Shown here piece by piece: positions 1 to 7,176 of a stretch of DNA of 64,000 nt. A model generated the notes under the pieces. It worked only from the letters and a program-made list of their open reading frames with translations, did not search any database and was not told the origin of the DNA. The DNA comes from Rhodobacteraceae bacterium XHP0102 (GTDB taxonomy: Bacteria; Pseudomonadota; Alphaproteobacteria; Rhodobacterales; Rhodobacteraceae): contig JAOWLD010000002.1 in the NCBI GenBank assembly GCA_025751475.1, positions 493,501 to 557,500 on the forward strand, written 5' to 3'. Positions within the stretch are counted from its first letter, which is position 1, and each line of letters opens with the position of its first letter. A program made the translations under genes and the position numbers.

Positions 1-1
1 G

Positions 2-229
2 GGAATTGAGGTAGATGCGGTCATTACCCTAGACCCTGCAGACAGCCCAAACGCCGCCGCCGCACAGGTTATGCGTGCAGCCCAAAAGGACGCGCAAAAC
101 CCGGCGGCCTTCGTCAGGACCATGCGCCAACTTGCCACGCGGTTGAATGATCCTGATTTGCACGCCCAAGAATTACATCGCATCGAACGCGCGTTTTGGT
201 TGGATATGACCCGTGCCTACGATCAATAG
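2..229 (+). CDS. C-terminal fragment of an unidentified protein
   Basis: An open frame enters from the left edge and ends at a TAG at 227-229, giving 75 visible residues. The fragment is alanine-rich and polar with a helical look: AAAAQVMRAAQK, then FVRTMRQLATRLNDPDL, ending FWLDMTRAYDQ. No transmembrane segment or catalytic motif can be seen. Codon use matches the GC-rich chromosomal genes to the right. The start and any N-terminal domains lie outside the window, so I do not assign a family. A 130-base gap separates it from the RTX gene downstream on the same strand, and the two need not be co-transcribed. Confidence 0.6.
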   Translation, partial: GIEVDAVITLDPADSPNAAAAQVMRAAQKDAQNPAAFVRTMRQLATRLNDPDLHAQELHRIERAFWLDMTRAYDQ

Positions 230-359
230 GCTTTGCAGATAATCCTTTTAGAATTTGCGCAATCTCCCACAAATCCGCCGCAATCCTGCCCCCGCTGACG
301 CCCGTTTCTCATCTGATTTTGGCCAAGACCTATGATCTGGACCATCCAAGAGGGGCGCG

Positions 360-2573
360 ATGCGGTTGGAATTGGCGCAATATCTGCCCGAGGCGGGCAA
401 CCCGCTGTTGTCGCGCGTCACGGACCTGAGCTTAATTGACCCAGATGGATCAGGTCCAACGGGCCCGCGTCTCTATGCAACCAATCGATATGATGGCCAG
501 ATTTGGGGTTTTGACATTGACGCGGACGCGGTCAGCCTTGTGACCAGCAGCGCGCATCTGCGTCCTGACGCTGCAGGCGCCGTTGCCGAAATATACGCTT
601 TGCCCACGCAATCTGGCCCCGCGATCCTCACGGGTGGGGGCGGGGCACACCCGTTGGCGCGGTTCGATTTGAGCGATCAGGGGGTCTTGAGCGCAGGCAT
701 GGCTTTGCCTGACACACCTGCCATTACGTCAGACCTGGGCCAGATGACGGGGGTTGATCTGGCCGATGGTGCGCATTTGGTCTTCGGCGCTCTCAGCCAA
801 GGCGGTGGCCTAGCCACGCTCAGGTTCAGCGCAGCAGGCACGTTGGAAAACACCACCATCATCCCATTGGGTACGATCAGCGCATTGACACAGATGGTGA
901 CGACATCTGGTCAAACCCTGCTCTTTGTCGCACAAGACGGCACAAGCCGCGTAGAGGCCTATGCACTCTCCCCACAGGGTGGCGTGAGTTTGCTCGACCA
1001 TATTGACGGGCAATCAGGCCTAAGCACCGCGCAGGTGATGGCATTGAAGGCGGCCCGTGTGGCGGGCCAGGATTTGCTGATCATTGGGGGGGCGGGCTCC
1101 TCCAGTCTGTCGGTGGTCAGAATTGGCCCCAATGGCGAAATGGACTTGGCCGATCACATCATGGACACAAGCCTCAGCCGATTTGGCGGCTTGCGCGTGG
1201 TGGAAACCGTGCAGCATGGTGCCGAAACCTTTGTGGTCGCGGCAGGGACGGATGATGGTTTGAGCGTTTTTCGGCTGCTGCCCACAGGGCGATTGGTGGA
1301 AATTGCCACCCGCGCCGATGGATTTGCGGAAAGCTTGGCGGATATCTCCGATATTGCGGCCATATCGCGTGGGGATCACATCGAGATTTTCGTGACATCC
1401 TCATCCGAGGCGGGGCTGACAAAGTTGGAGCTTGTCACGGGCGATATGGGTGATGTGCTGTTCGGGGATCAAGCCGCCAACACCCTTTCTGGCACGGCTT
1501 TTGCCGATATCATCGATGGTGGGTCTGGATCCGACATTCTGTCCGCAGGCGCAGGCGATGATCTGATCCGTGATGGCGCAGGCATTGACGTGATGAATGG
1601 CGGCGCAGGTGCGGATATTTTCGCACTGTCATGGGATCAGATGGCCGATTACATCACCGGATATGAGGTAGGCATCGACCGTCTTGATTTGTCCGATTGG
1701 GTGATGCTGCGCAACCCGTCACAATTACAGATCACCGAGACCGCGAATGGTGTTGAACTGCGGTATCGGGGCGAGTTTTTGTCGATCCGCAGCCTGGATG
1801 ATACGCCCATTTCAACCGAGGCGGTTTTGGCCGATATCATCCTTGGGCCGCATCGCTATTTGCCCGAATGGACGGAGGCGATACTGGCCTTTGACGGGCG
1901 GCCCGAATTGCCCGTGGCCACCACGCTTCAGGGGGGTTTGGGCAACACGCGGTTTCTGATTGATCATGTCGATGATGTGATCTTGAATGAAATCGGCTTC
2001 TCCCAAGGGGGCGGGATCGACACGGTCGAGACATGGATCGATTACCAATTGCCCGCCAATATCGAAATTTTGCGGATGCAGGGCGAGGCCAGCCTTTCGG
2101 GGCGGGGCGGTTTCGCCCTAGAGGCGCTTGTGGGCAATCGCGGGGCAAACCTGCTCGATGGCGGCGGCGGCAATGACCTGCTCAACGGCAAGGATGGCAA
2201 TGATATCCTCATCGGGGGAATTGGGGCGGATACACTGGTGGGCGAGGCGGGCGCAGATGTGTTTCGCTACCTGTCCCCTCTCGACAGCCCCGCAGGCCCA
2301 ACCACGCGCGATTTTATCAATGGTTTTGAACATGGATTGGACAAGATCGACCTCACCGCACTGGATGGCAACCTCTCCACCGCCGCGCGCGAGGGCTTTC
2401 GCTTCATCAATGGCCAAGCCTTCAGCGGTTCCGCGGGCGAGATTCGCAGCTTCTCTTGGGGGGGCAACAATTTCAATCTGGTCGAGATCGACCTGACGGG
2501 CAACGCCGAGGCCGATATGCAAATCTTCATCAACCAAACCGCGCAGATGTATGCGAGTGATTTCTTGATTTGA
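360..2573 (+). CDS. Secreted RTX protein with propeller-like N-terminus
   Basis: A 737-residue protein with no Sec signal peptide. Residues 1 to about 360 contain repeated short strand units (for example LYATNRYDGQIWGFDID) that resemble a beta-propeller or lactonase-like fold. Two blocks of calcium-binding nonapeptides of the GGxGxDxLx type follow, at roughly residues 380-420 (GGSGSDILSAGAGDD) and 597-640 (GGGGNDLLNGKDGND). Each is followed by an M10-peptidase-C-terminal-like segment. The end, with EIDLTGNAEADMQIFI then SDFLI, matches the usual type I secretion tail of RTX proteins. Such proteins are exported by an ABC/MFP/TolC system, and none is in the window. The ATG at 360 follows a GAGGGG ribosome site. 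The N-terminal function is not identified; no HExxH zinc motif was seen, so it is not a serralysin. Confidence 0.85.
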   Translation: MRLELAQYLPEAGNPLLSRVTDLSLIDPDGSGPTGPRLYATNRYDGQIWGFDIDADAVSLVTSSAHLRPDAAGAVAEIYALPTQSGPAILTGGGGAHPLARFDLSDQGVLSAGMALPDTPAITSDLGQMTGVDLADGAHLVFGALSQGGGLATLRFSAAGTLENTTIIPLGTISALTQMVTTSGQTLLFVAQDGTSRVEAYALSPQGGVSLLDHIDGQSGLSTAQVMALKAARVAGQDLLIIGGAGSSSLSVVRIGPNGEMDLADHIMDTSLSRFGGLRVVETVQHGAETFVVAAGTDDGLSVFRLLPTGRLVEIATRADGFAESLADISDIAAISRGDHIEIFVTSSSEAGLTKLELVTGDMGDVLFGDQAANTLSGTAFADIIDGGSGSDILSAGAGDDLIRDGAGIDVMNGGAGADIFALSWDQMADYITGYEVGIDRLDLSDWVMLRNPSQLQITETANGVELRYRGEFLSIRSLDDTPISTEAVLADIILGPHRYLPEWTEAILAFDGRPELPVATTLQGGLGNTRFLIDHVDDVILNEIGFSQGGGIDTVETWIDYQLPANIEILRMQGEASLSGRGGFALEALVGNRGANLLDGGGGNDLLNGKDGNDILIGGIGADTLVGEAGADVFRYLSPLDSPAGPTTRDFINGFEHGLDKIDLTALDGNLSTAAREGFRFINGQAFSGSAGEIRSFSWGGNNFNLVEIDLTGNAEADMQIFINQTAQMYASDFLI

Positions 2574-2671
2574 TGGGCACGACCTGACCCGCGCCTTGGA
2601 CAAACTGCAAAAAACCCGCGCGCGGTATCGGTTTTTGGGAAAACGGCCTAGACCAGTTGCCATCTATATAC
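2574..2671. other. Short gap before the accessory cassette
   Basis: The first part of the 402-base stretch between the RTX gene and the OLD-like gene. No convincing gene is visible on either strand here. No clear intrinsic terminator with a U-run follows the RTX stop codon. The rest of the stretch holds the dyad and the broken small ORF described separately. Confidence 0.4.
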
Positions 2672-2712
2672 AATTCATGCCTAATTACATGGGAAATATT
2701 TGGGCATGAATT
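2672..2712. repeat. Perfect 10-bp inverted repeat, possible operator
   Basis: AATTCATGCC at 2672-2681 is repeated in inverted orientation as GGCATGAATT at 2703-2712, with a 21-base AT-rich spacer. The right arm ends one base before the ATG of the small ORF at 2713. The position overlaps where a ribosome site or core promoter would lie, as expected of an autoregulatory operator. It could also form a stem-loop in the transcript. No protein is known from the sequence alone to bind it. Confidence 0.5.
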
Positions 2713-2946
2713 ATGGATCGCGACCCCTTTCAACAGTTCGTGAAGCGCTCGGTTTCGTCGGGTTCGGGCATTTAGGTGGCTGTTGCTTGTTGCAACCCAG
2801 TCGAGGAGCATCTGGGCGGAAACCAGTCATTCGCTGCGCGCGTAAAGCAGCGCGTCTATCCTCAAAAAATGCCCTTGGATACAGGGCAAATGATCGATCA
2901 TCTTAGCGGCAATTGCATTTTTGTATCGCAACCATATGGTATCTAA
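2713..2946 (+). pseudogene. Small ORF with one in-frame TAG upstream of OLD-like gene
   Basis: Reading from the ATG at 2713 gives 20 codons, MDRDPFQQFVKRSVSSGSGI, a single TAG at 2773-2775, then 56 more codons in the same frame to a TAA at 2944-2946. The second part contains EEHLGGNQSFAARVKQRVYP followed by LDTGQMIDHLSG. It has coding-like codon use and a layout that weakly resembles a helix-turn-helix phage or plasmid repressor. The frame ends 29 bases before the OLD-like gene and begins directly after a perfect dyad, so a regulator-plus-effector arrangement is plausible. It may be a nonsense-inactivated gene, a sequencing error, or chance. The family is not recognised. Confidence 0.4.
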
Positions 2947-2975
2947 AGTGAATTAACTCCTGTGGAACACGTGGC

Positions 2976-4688
2976 ATGTTAATCGATCAAATTTCTATTG
3001 AGAACTTCATGCGACTAGAGGATTCCCAGAACATTCCGTTGGGAGCGCTCACGCTTCTCGTAGGACAAAATGGTTCTGGAAAATCCTCGGTGCTTAAGGC
3101 GATCCATTGGGCGTCGAGATGCGCCTCGCTTGCACAAAACAAAAAGCTGCTCGTAGAGCTTATGGACTTCGTGCCTTCTGTGGATTTTCGCTCACTGGCG
3201 CATAGATCAACGCTACAAGGTAGAGATCGGGGCGGTAGCTCGACGAAGCCTGTGATCGTGACGTTCAAACGTGGTGTAGAAAAAGGATCGATCAAACTAA
3301 AATCTCTCGGGAATGACGCTGGAGTAAATGTTGAGATCGAAGGCGACGTAGCAGAAGATTTTGTGAAAGAAGAACCGCAAACAGCTTATATTTCAGGCTT
3401 GGCCGGACTTGCTGAGCATGAAACCATTCTCGCGGCGCCGGTCTTCAGGCGAAAAGCTGCATCGGGCGATGGTGGCTCGGTCTTACGGCAAATGCTGCTC
3501 AATACACATTCTGATGAAATGAACACAGGGGAGAACGGAGTTGAACTAATCAAGCTGTCCGAACTCGTTAGTCAGGTTATTCCCGGCGTCCGATTCTGGG
3601 TGAAATTCGATCAACGTCGGGATGCATACATACAAGCTTGGTTTTACACCCCAGATATGAAGTATGGAGATGGTGGCAGCAACTACACAACGATGCGTCG
3701 CCCACTTGAGATGGCCGGTACCGGACTGCTACAGGTGACCCAAATCTTCGCTTATCTGCTAACGTTTCGCCCTCGTCTGCTATTGATTGATGAACCGGAC
3801 GCGCATTTGCACCAATCTAGCCAAGAGAAATTAGTTTCAGCTTTAGAAGCAGCCCTTAAAAGCTTTCCTGCAACACAAATTGTTGTGTCAACGCATTCGC
3901 CACGGATCGTTCGCGTCGCGGGGCAATCCAGCAAAGTCGTCTGGCTTGAGAACGGTGCCGTAAGAGGCCAAGGAATAGAGGTCCGGGCACGTATGGGGTG
4001 GGGCGCGCTCGATAAGGACATCATTTTATTCTCCGAGGACGACAACACTGAGTACCTGCAATCAATAATCGATCAATGGCCACATTTGGCGCACAGGACA
4101 GTGATTTGGCCTTGTTTTGGTGTGTCTAGCATCCCGGACGGTGAACGTTTGGCCAAATTGCGGGATCGGCATGGTGTAAAAGTCATGGTTCATCGAGACC
4201 GCGATTTCATGAGCGATGACGACCAAATAGCTTGGAAGGGCCATCGTGGATATATAGCAAACTGCGTACCTGTTTGGTTCAGTCCTGGCTCAGATATTGA
4301 AAGCTGTTTCCACGCGCCCGACCATATCGCCAGGGCCATGGATGTTGACCAAGCAGTTGTTGAAAAAGGCATCGAATATGCGCTTGGTGAGCTTGACGAA
4401 GGAAAGATCAGCGCAAGCTTCAACGAAGCCTACAATAAAGCCGTCCAATGTCTGCCTGGTCAAGCTAACGCTATCCAACGCTGGAACAATCTAGGCCAAT
4501 TCTGTCAGGCAACTGTAAAGGGGAAAGAGTTCCAAAAAGCCTTGCGTAAAGGGCTTCAGACTGCGCTACCTGAAGCTGGCCAAGCGCGAAAGCTCGGCAA
4601 GTTGTCAAAAATCTATGAAGGATGCCATGAGAATCCAATCTGCGATGATCTTCGTGAGCATCTTCAAGGACTGGCAGATCAGGAATAG
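2976..4688 (+). CDS. OLD-like AAA ATPase with C-terminal TOPRIM nuclease
   Basis: A 570-residue protein that fits overcoming-lysogenization-defect (OLD)-type or related AAA-15 nucleases. An ABC/SMC-like ATPase head comes first: Walker A GQNGSGKSS at residues 30-38, Walker B LLLIDEPDAHLH around 267-278, and a following STHSP switch. A TOPRIM-like region follows, with the conserved glutamate in ILFSEDD (E354), the acidic pair in HRDRD (D408, D410) and a later SDIESCF segment. OLD proteins are nucleotide-dependent nucleases, several of which act in anti-phage defence. No GajB-type helicase or retron lies beside it, so it would be a stand-alone class 1-like protein. Codon use is clearly AT-richer than the surrounding genes, which suggests transfer. 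The start follows only a weak ribosome site. Its exact role is inferred. Confidence 0.75.
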   Translation: MLIDQISIENFMRLEDSQNIPLGALTLLVGQNGSGKSSVLKAIHWASRCASLAQNKKLLVELMDFVPSVDFRSLAHRSTLQGRDRGGSSTKPVIVTFKRGVEKGSIKLKSLGNDAGVNVEIEGDVAEDFVKEEPQTAYISGLAGLAEHETILAAPVFRRKAASGDGGSVLRQMLLNTHSDEMNTGENGVELIKLSELVSQVIPGVRFWVKFDQRRDAYIQAWFYTPDMKYGDGGSNYTTMRRPLEMAGTGLLQVTQIFAYLLTFRPRLLLIDEPDAHLHQSSQEKLVSALEAALKSFPATQIVVSTHSPRIVRVAGQSSKVVWLENGAVRGQGIEVRARMGWGALDKDIILFSEDDNTEYLQSIIDQWPHLAHRTVIWPCFGVSSIPDGERLAKLRDRHGVKVMVHRDRDFMSDDDQIAWKGHRGYIANCVPVWFSPGSDIESCFHAPDHIARAMDVDQAVVEKGIEYALGELDEGKISASFNEAYNKAVQCLPGQANAIQRWNNLGQFCQATVKGKEFQKALRKGLQTALPEAGQARKLGKLSKIYEGCHENPICDDLREHLQGLADQE

Positions 4689-5059
4689 AGCGACGCTCTA
4701 TTTTGGGATATAGAGAATGACAAGCTAGTTAAGGTAAAAATAATCAAGTCGCTAAAATGCTGCACTACCAACGAGTGACGGCTTTTAGTGGCCCAACCGT
4801 AGCATTGGTGCCGCGGTCGAATGACGGCTCAGGACCGCCCCCCGACCATGCCGAGCGGGGGGATGATGGGCGCTATGCGGCCTAGGCGGTGAGATTCCCC
4901 GAAATCTGCGCGGCTTGGGTCAGGGATGATTCCGATCCTGAGGGGCGGTTTTGCGCCCGAAATCGTTGTCTCGCTGCTTCCATAGGGCTTCCTTAAATCG
5001 AAAAGCGCAAAATGCCCGCAGGCGGGGTTTCCATAAATATTTGATCTGTTTACGGAAAA
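4689..5059. other. Gene-free stretch with hairpin and short direct repeats
   Basis: No gene is supported in these 371 bases. CCCCCCG at 4838-4844 pairs with CGGGGGG at 4856-4862 to make a strong hairpin without a U-run. A 12-base direct repeat with one mismatch, CGAGTGACGGCT at 4772-4783 and CGAATGACGGCT at 4818-4829, lies just before it. The stretch separates the AT-richer OLD-like gene from the 3' end of tRNA-Lys and could hold element-end remnants. No copy of the tRNA 3' end was found here or left of the OLD-like gene. Confidence 0.4.
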
Positions 5060-5134
5060 TGGTGAGCCCGGGAGGATTCGAACCTCCGACCAATTGATTA
5101 AAAGTCAACTGCTCTACCACTGAGCTACGGGCCC
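5060..5134 (-). tRNA. tRNA-Lys (anticodon UUU)
   Basis: The minus strand folds as a complete 75-base cloverleaf. The acceptor arm is GGGCCCG paired with CGGGCTC, the D arm GCTCAGTGGTAGAGC, the anticodon loop CTTTTAA with anticodon TTT, and the T arm GGAGG-TTCGAAT-CCTCC. The CCA end is encoded at 5060-5062. The gene is transcribed leftward, so its 3' end, the usual integrase target, faces the OLD-like gene, while the tyrosine recombinase gene lies on its 5' side. Confidence 0.97.
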
Positions 5135-5149
5135 GCCTGAGGCCCGCCT

Positions 5150-5176
5150 AATATAAACGCCGCTGCCCCCCGTCAA
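5150..5176 (-). promoter_or_regulatory. Probable promoter of tRNA-Lys
   Basis: On the minus strand TTGACG (5176-5171) is followed by a G-rich spacer and TATATT (5155-5150) at 15 bases, or by the overlapping TATTAG at 17 bases. This is a good vegetative sigma match placed about 15 bases before the tRNA 5' end. It shows that the tRNA keeps its own promoter although an integrase gene sits just upstream. Confidence 0.55.
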
Positions 5177-5196
5177 GCCAAAAACCCGAATAATTC

Positions 5197-6147
5197 TCAC
5201 TGTAGCATTCTGCCCACGATTTCCGTGCGGCTGCGCAGGCGGTTGGGTTGCAGATGGGCGTAGCGCTGCGTCATCGCGGCGGAGCTGTGGCCGAGCAATT
5301 CCTGCACCTCATAGAGGCTGACCCCTTTGTTGATCAAAAGGCTTGCGAATGTGTGGCGCAGGTCATGGATCCGCACATCGGACAGCCCCGCCGCATCGCG
5401 GGCTTTGAAAAAGGCGATATGGAAGCTGCCATAGGGCTGTTTGCTGCGCGGATTGGTAAAGACGGGCGCGCTTGGCCCATCGGCAAGCCCCAAGGATTGG
5501 CTGCGAATGCGGGCATTGTGCAGCACCTCAAGCGCGGCTTGTGACAGGTGAATGCGGCGGGAGCGGCCATTTTTGGAACGCGGCACAATCCACAGCCCCG
5601 TTTGCAGATCAAGATCACACCACCGCATCAATCGCGCTTCGCCCTTGCGTGCGCCTGTCAGGATCAGGAGACGGATGAACAGGCCAAGGAACGGGTGATT
5701 GACCCGATCACAGGCGGCAACCAGCCGCGCGATTTCCGAAGGGGACAGGAAGCGTTGCCGATAATCGCCCATGGCCAGCGGCTCGGCTTTGGGCAGGCGG
5801 CGCATCGTATCTGGCACCACGCCCCATTCATGGGCTTGTTTCATCAGGTGATTGAACAGGATGACGTGTTTGTTTACGGTCGAGCGCTTCAGCCCCGATG
5901 CCATCTGCCCTGAGAGCCATTGATTAACCTGCGCCTGCGTCAATGCCGCCCAAGGCAATGCGCCCAAACCAGTCGCGAAATGCTTGGTATAGGTCAGATA
6001 TTTATGCCGAAAGGACCGCGTGCGCAGCTCCGCAATCGGCGCGTAATGATCGTAGAAAAAGCCATTCAGGCAAGTTGGGCCAGATGAATCCTCAGATGGT
6101 GTTTTGCTTGGGCTATATTTGCTTGGGCTGTCAAAGAATTTCCACAT
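5197..6147 (-). CDS. Tyrosine recombinase / phage-type integrase
   Basis: Counted from the ATG at 6147, a 316-residue site-specific recombinase. A SAM-like core-binding domain covers about residues 35-125 and a catalytic domain about 135-310. The catalytic signature is visible: R167 in LTGARKGE, HDLRH with H261 and R264, GHSS with H287, and the nucleophile Y296 in TQRYAHL. The start is chosen because AGGAAAGG sits six bases ahead of it; the frame remains open upstream to 6207 without a ribosome site. The gene reads toward tRNA-Lys but lies on the 5' side of it, and no excisionase or cargo is adjacent. It is an orphan integrase and may be the residue of a larger element. It runs divergently from the porin gene with very little space between. 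Confidence 0.9.
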   Translation of the reverse strand: MWKFFDSPSKYSPSKTPSEDSSGPTCLNGFFYDHYAPIAELRTRSFRHKYLTYTKHFATGLGALPWAALTQAQVNQWLSGQMASGLKRSTVNKHVILFNHLMKQAHEWGVVPDTMRRLPKAEPLAMGDYRQRFLSPSEIARLVAACDRVNHPFLGLFIRLLILTGARKGEARLMRWCDLDLQTGLWIVPRSKNGRSRRIHLSQAALEVLHNARIRSQSLGLADGPSAPVFTNPRSKQPYGSFHIAFFKARDAAGLSDVRIHDLRHTFASLLINKGVSLYEVQELLGHSSAAMTQRYAHLQPNRLRSRTEIVGRMLQ

Positions 6148-6164
6148 CTGCGGCCTTTCCTGAT

Positions 6165-6192
6165 TTGAAATTACAGAGCTAAAATTTATACA
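6165..6192 (+). promoter_or_regulatory. Possible vegetative promoter ahead of the porin
   Basis: TTGAAA at 6165-6170 and TATACA at 6187-6192 are separated by 16 bases in the AT-rich gap between the divergent integrase and porin genes. The match to a housekeeping promoter is good, but the region is AT-rich enough for chance matches. If used, transcription would enter the porin with only a short leader. Confidence 0.35.
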
Positions 6193-6215
6193 TATCAAAA
6201 TTAGCAATGCGAATT

Positions 6216-7102
6216 ATGATTCGGAAAGTAGTATCTTCGCTACCACAGCTCTGGCCCTGTCCGCAGGCGCAGCTGTTGCAGACGTTGCCGTATCTGGTAA
6301 CGGCCGCATGGGTATCGTTAACACAGGCGACGCAGTTGGCGCGGACGTTCAGTTCTCCAGCCGTCTTCGCATTGTTTTCACCGCTTCTGGCACCACCGAT
6401 GGTGGTCTTGAGTTCGGTGGTTCGGTTCGTGCTGACAACGCAGCAGCTGGCGCAGCAGGCACTGCAGGCAACGTGTTCATCTCCGGCGGCTTCGGCAAGC
6501 TGACCATGGGCGATATCGACTCGGCTGCGGAAAAAGCAGTTGGCGATGTTGCTGGTGTTGGTTACCAGATCTCTGACGTTGCAATCGCATCGCAGGAAGC
6601 TGGCTTCCTCGGCGGTGGTGATGATGAAGGCGTGATGTATGAATACAGCATCAACGGTCTTGGCATCATCTTGTCCGCAGGTCAGCCTCAGGCCGTATCT
6701 GCAAACAACGAAGCATCGATCGGTTTGACCTACACCATCGGCGGCGTGAAACTCGGCTATGGCTACTCTGACGATGGCACCACCTTCCAGAACAGCATTT
6801 CTGCCGCTGGTTCGATCGCTGGTCTGGGTCTGAAGGCTGTATGGCTTGAGAACGAAGATGGCTCGAATGTTGAGTCTGACGCATCGATCTCCGCAACTTA
6901 TGCCTTCACACCTGCATTGTCTGGCACCGTTTTCCACCGTGAACTCAGCGGCCGCACAGCAGCAAACGATCGCAGCCACACTGGTGTAGGCTTTGCTTAC
7001 AACTTGGGCGGCGGCGCAGAGCTTAAGGGCGGTGTTGTAGCAATCGACGCAAACGGCGCTGACAATGATGTAGCCGATTTCGGTCTGACATTCAGCTTCT
7101 AA
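6216..7102 (+). CDS. Rhodobacter-type outer-membrane porin, start out of frame
   Basis: The body encodes a trimeric-porin-like beta-barrel of about 285 residues. It has alternating strands such as FSSRLRIVFTASGTTDGGLEFGG, cut here to SSRLRIVFTASGTTDG as the key match, and a terminal phenylalanine (ADFGLTFSF). It resembles the Rhodobacter capsulatus porin family, which admits small solutes. The signal-peptide core FATTALALSAGAAVADV is present from 6236, but that frame has no ATG, GTG or TTG between the upstream TGA at 6161 and the methionine at 6308. The ATG at 6216 starts MIRKVV in another frame. Removing two bases near 6233-6238 would join MIRKVV to FATTALA and restore a normal leader. The span therefore includes a probable 2-base frameshift. 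A strong terminator follows. Whether it is expressed is unclear. Confidence 0.8.
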
Positions 7103-7125
7103 TCCTTACGGATTATCTGCTAGGG

Positions 7126-7154
7126 AAAGAGCGGGCTTTGGCCCGCTCTTTTTC
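7126..7154 (+). terminator. Rho-independent terminator after the porin
   Basis: AAAGAGCGGGC at 7126-7136, a TTTG loop and GCCCGCTCTTT at 7141-7151 form an 11-bp perfect stem followed by further T residues. It ends the porin transcript. It also argues that the alternative ATG at 7138, inside the hairpin, is not the start of the next gene. Confidence 0.9.
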
Positions 7155-7176
7155 ATTTGTGACGGGTGAGGGTAAA

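Noticed and set aside
1441..2280. CRISPR-like short repeats in the first RTX gene
   Set aside because: The periodic GGNGGNGC-type units encode calcium-binding nonapeptides in frame and vary in sequence. They are protein repeats, not spacers and repeats.
2530..2811. A 93-codon frame on the minus strand upstream of the OLD-like gene
   Set aside because: It overlaps the RTX end and the dyad, has no ribosome site, and its composition does not look coding, unlike the plus-strand frame at 2713.
2976..6147. A complete genomic island bounded by tRNA-Lys attachment repeats
   Set aside because: No second copy of the tRNA 3' end was found on either side, and the integrase is on the 5' side of the tRNA, so an intact island with att sites cannot be supported.
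6179..6979. A 266-residue cysteine-rich frame antisense to the porin
   Set aside because: The many Cys residues come from reverse complementing GCA/GCN alanine codons of the porin. No signals support it.
7138..7176. An earlier start for the YggS-family gene
   Set aside because: The ATG at 7138 lies in the loop of the porin terminator and has no ribosome site; 7177 has one.
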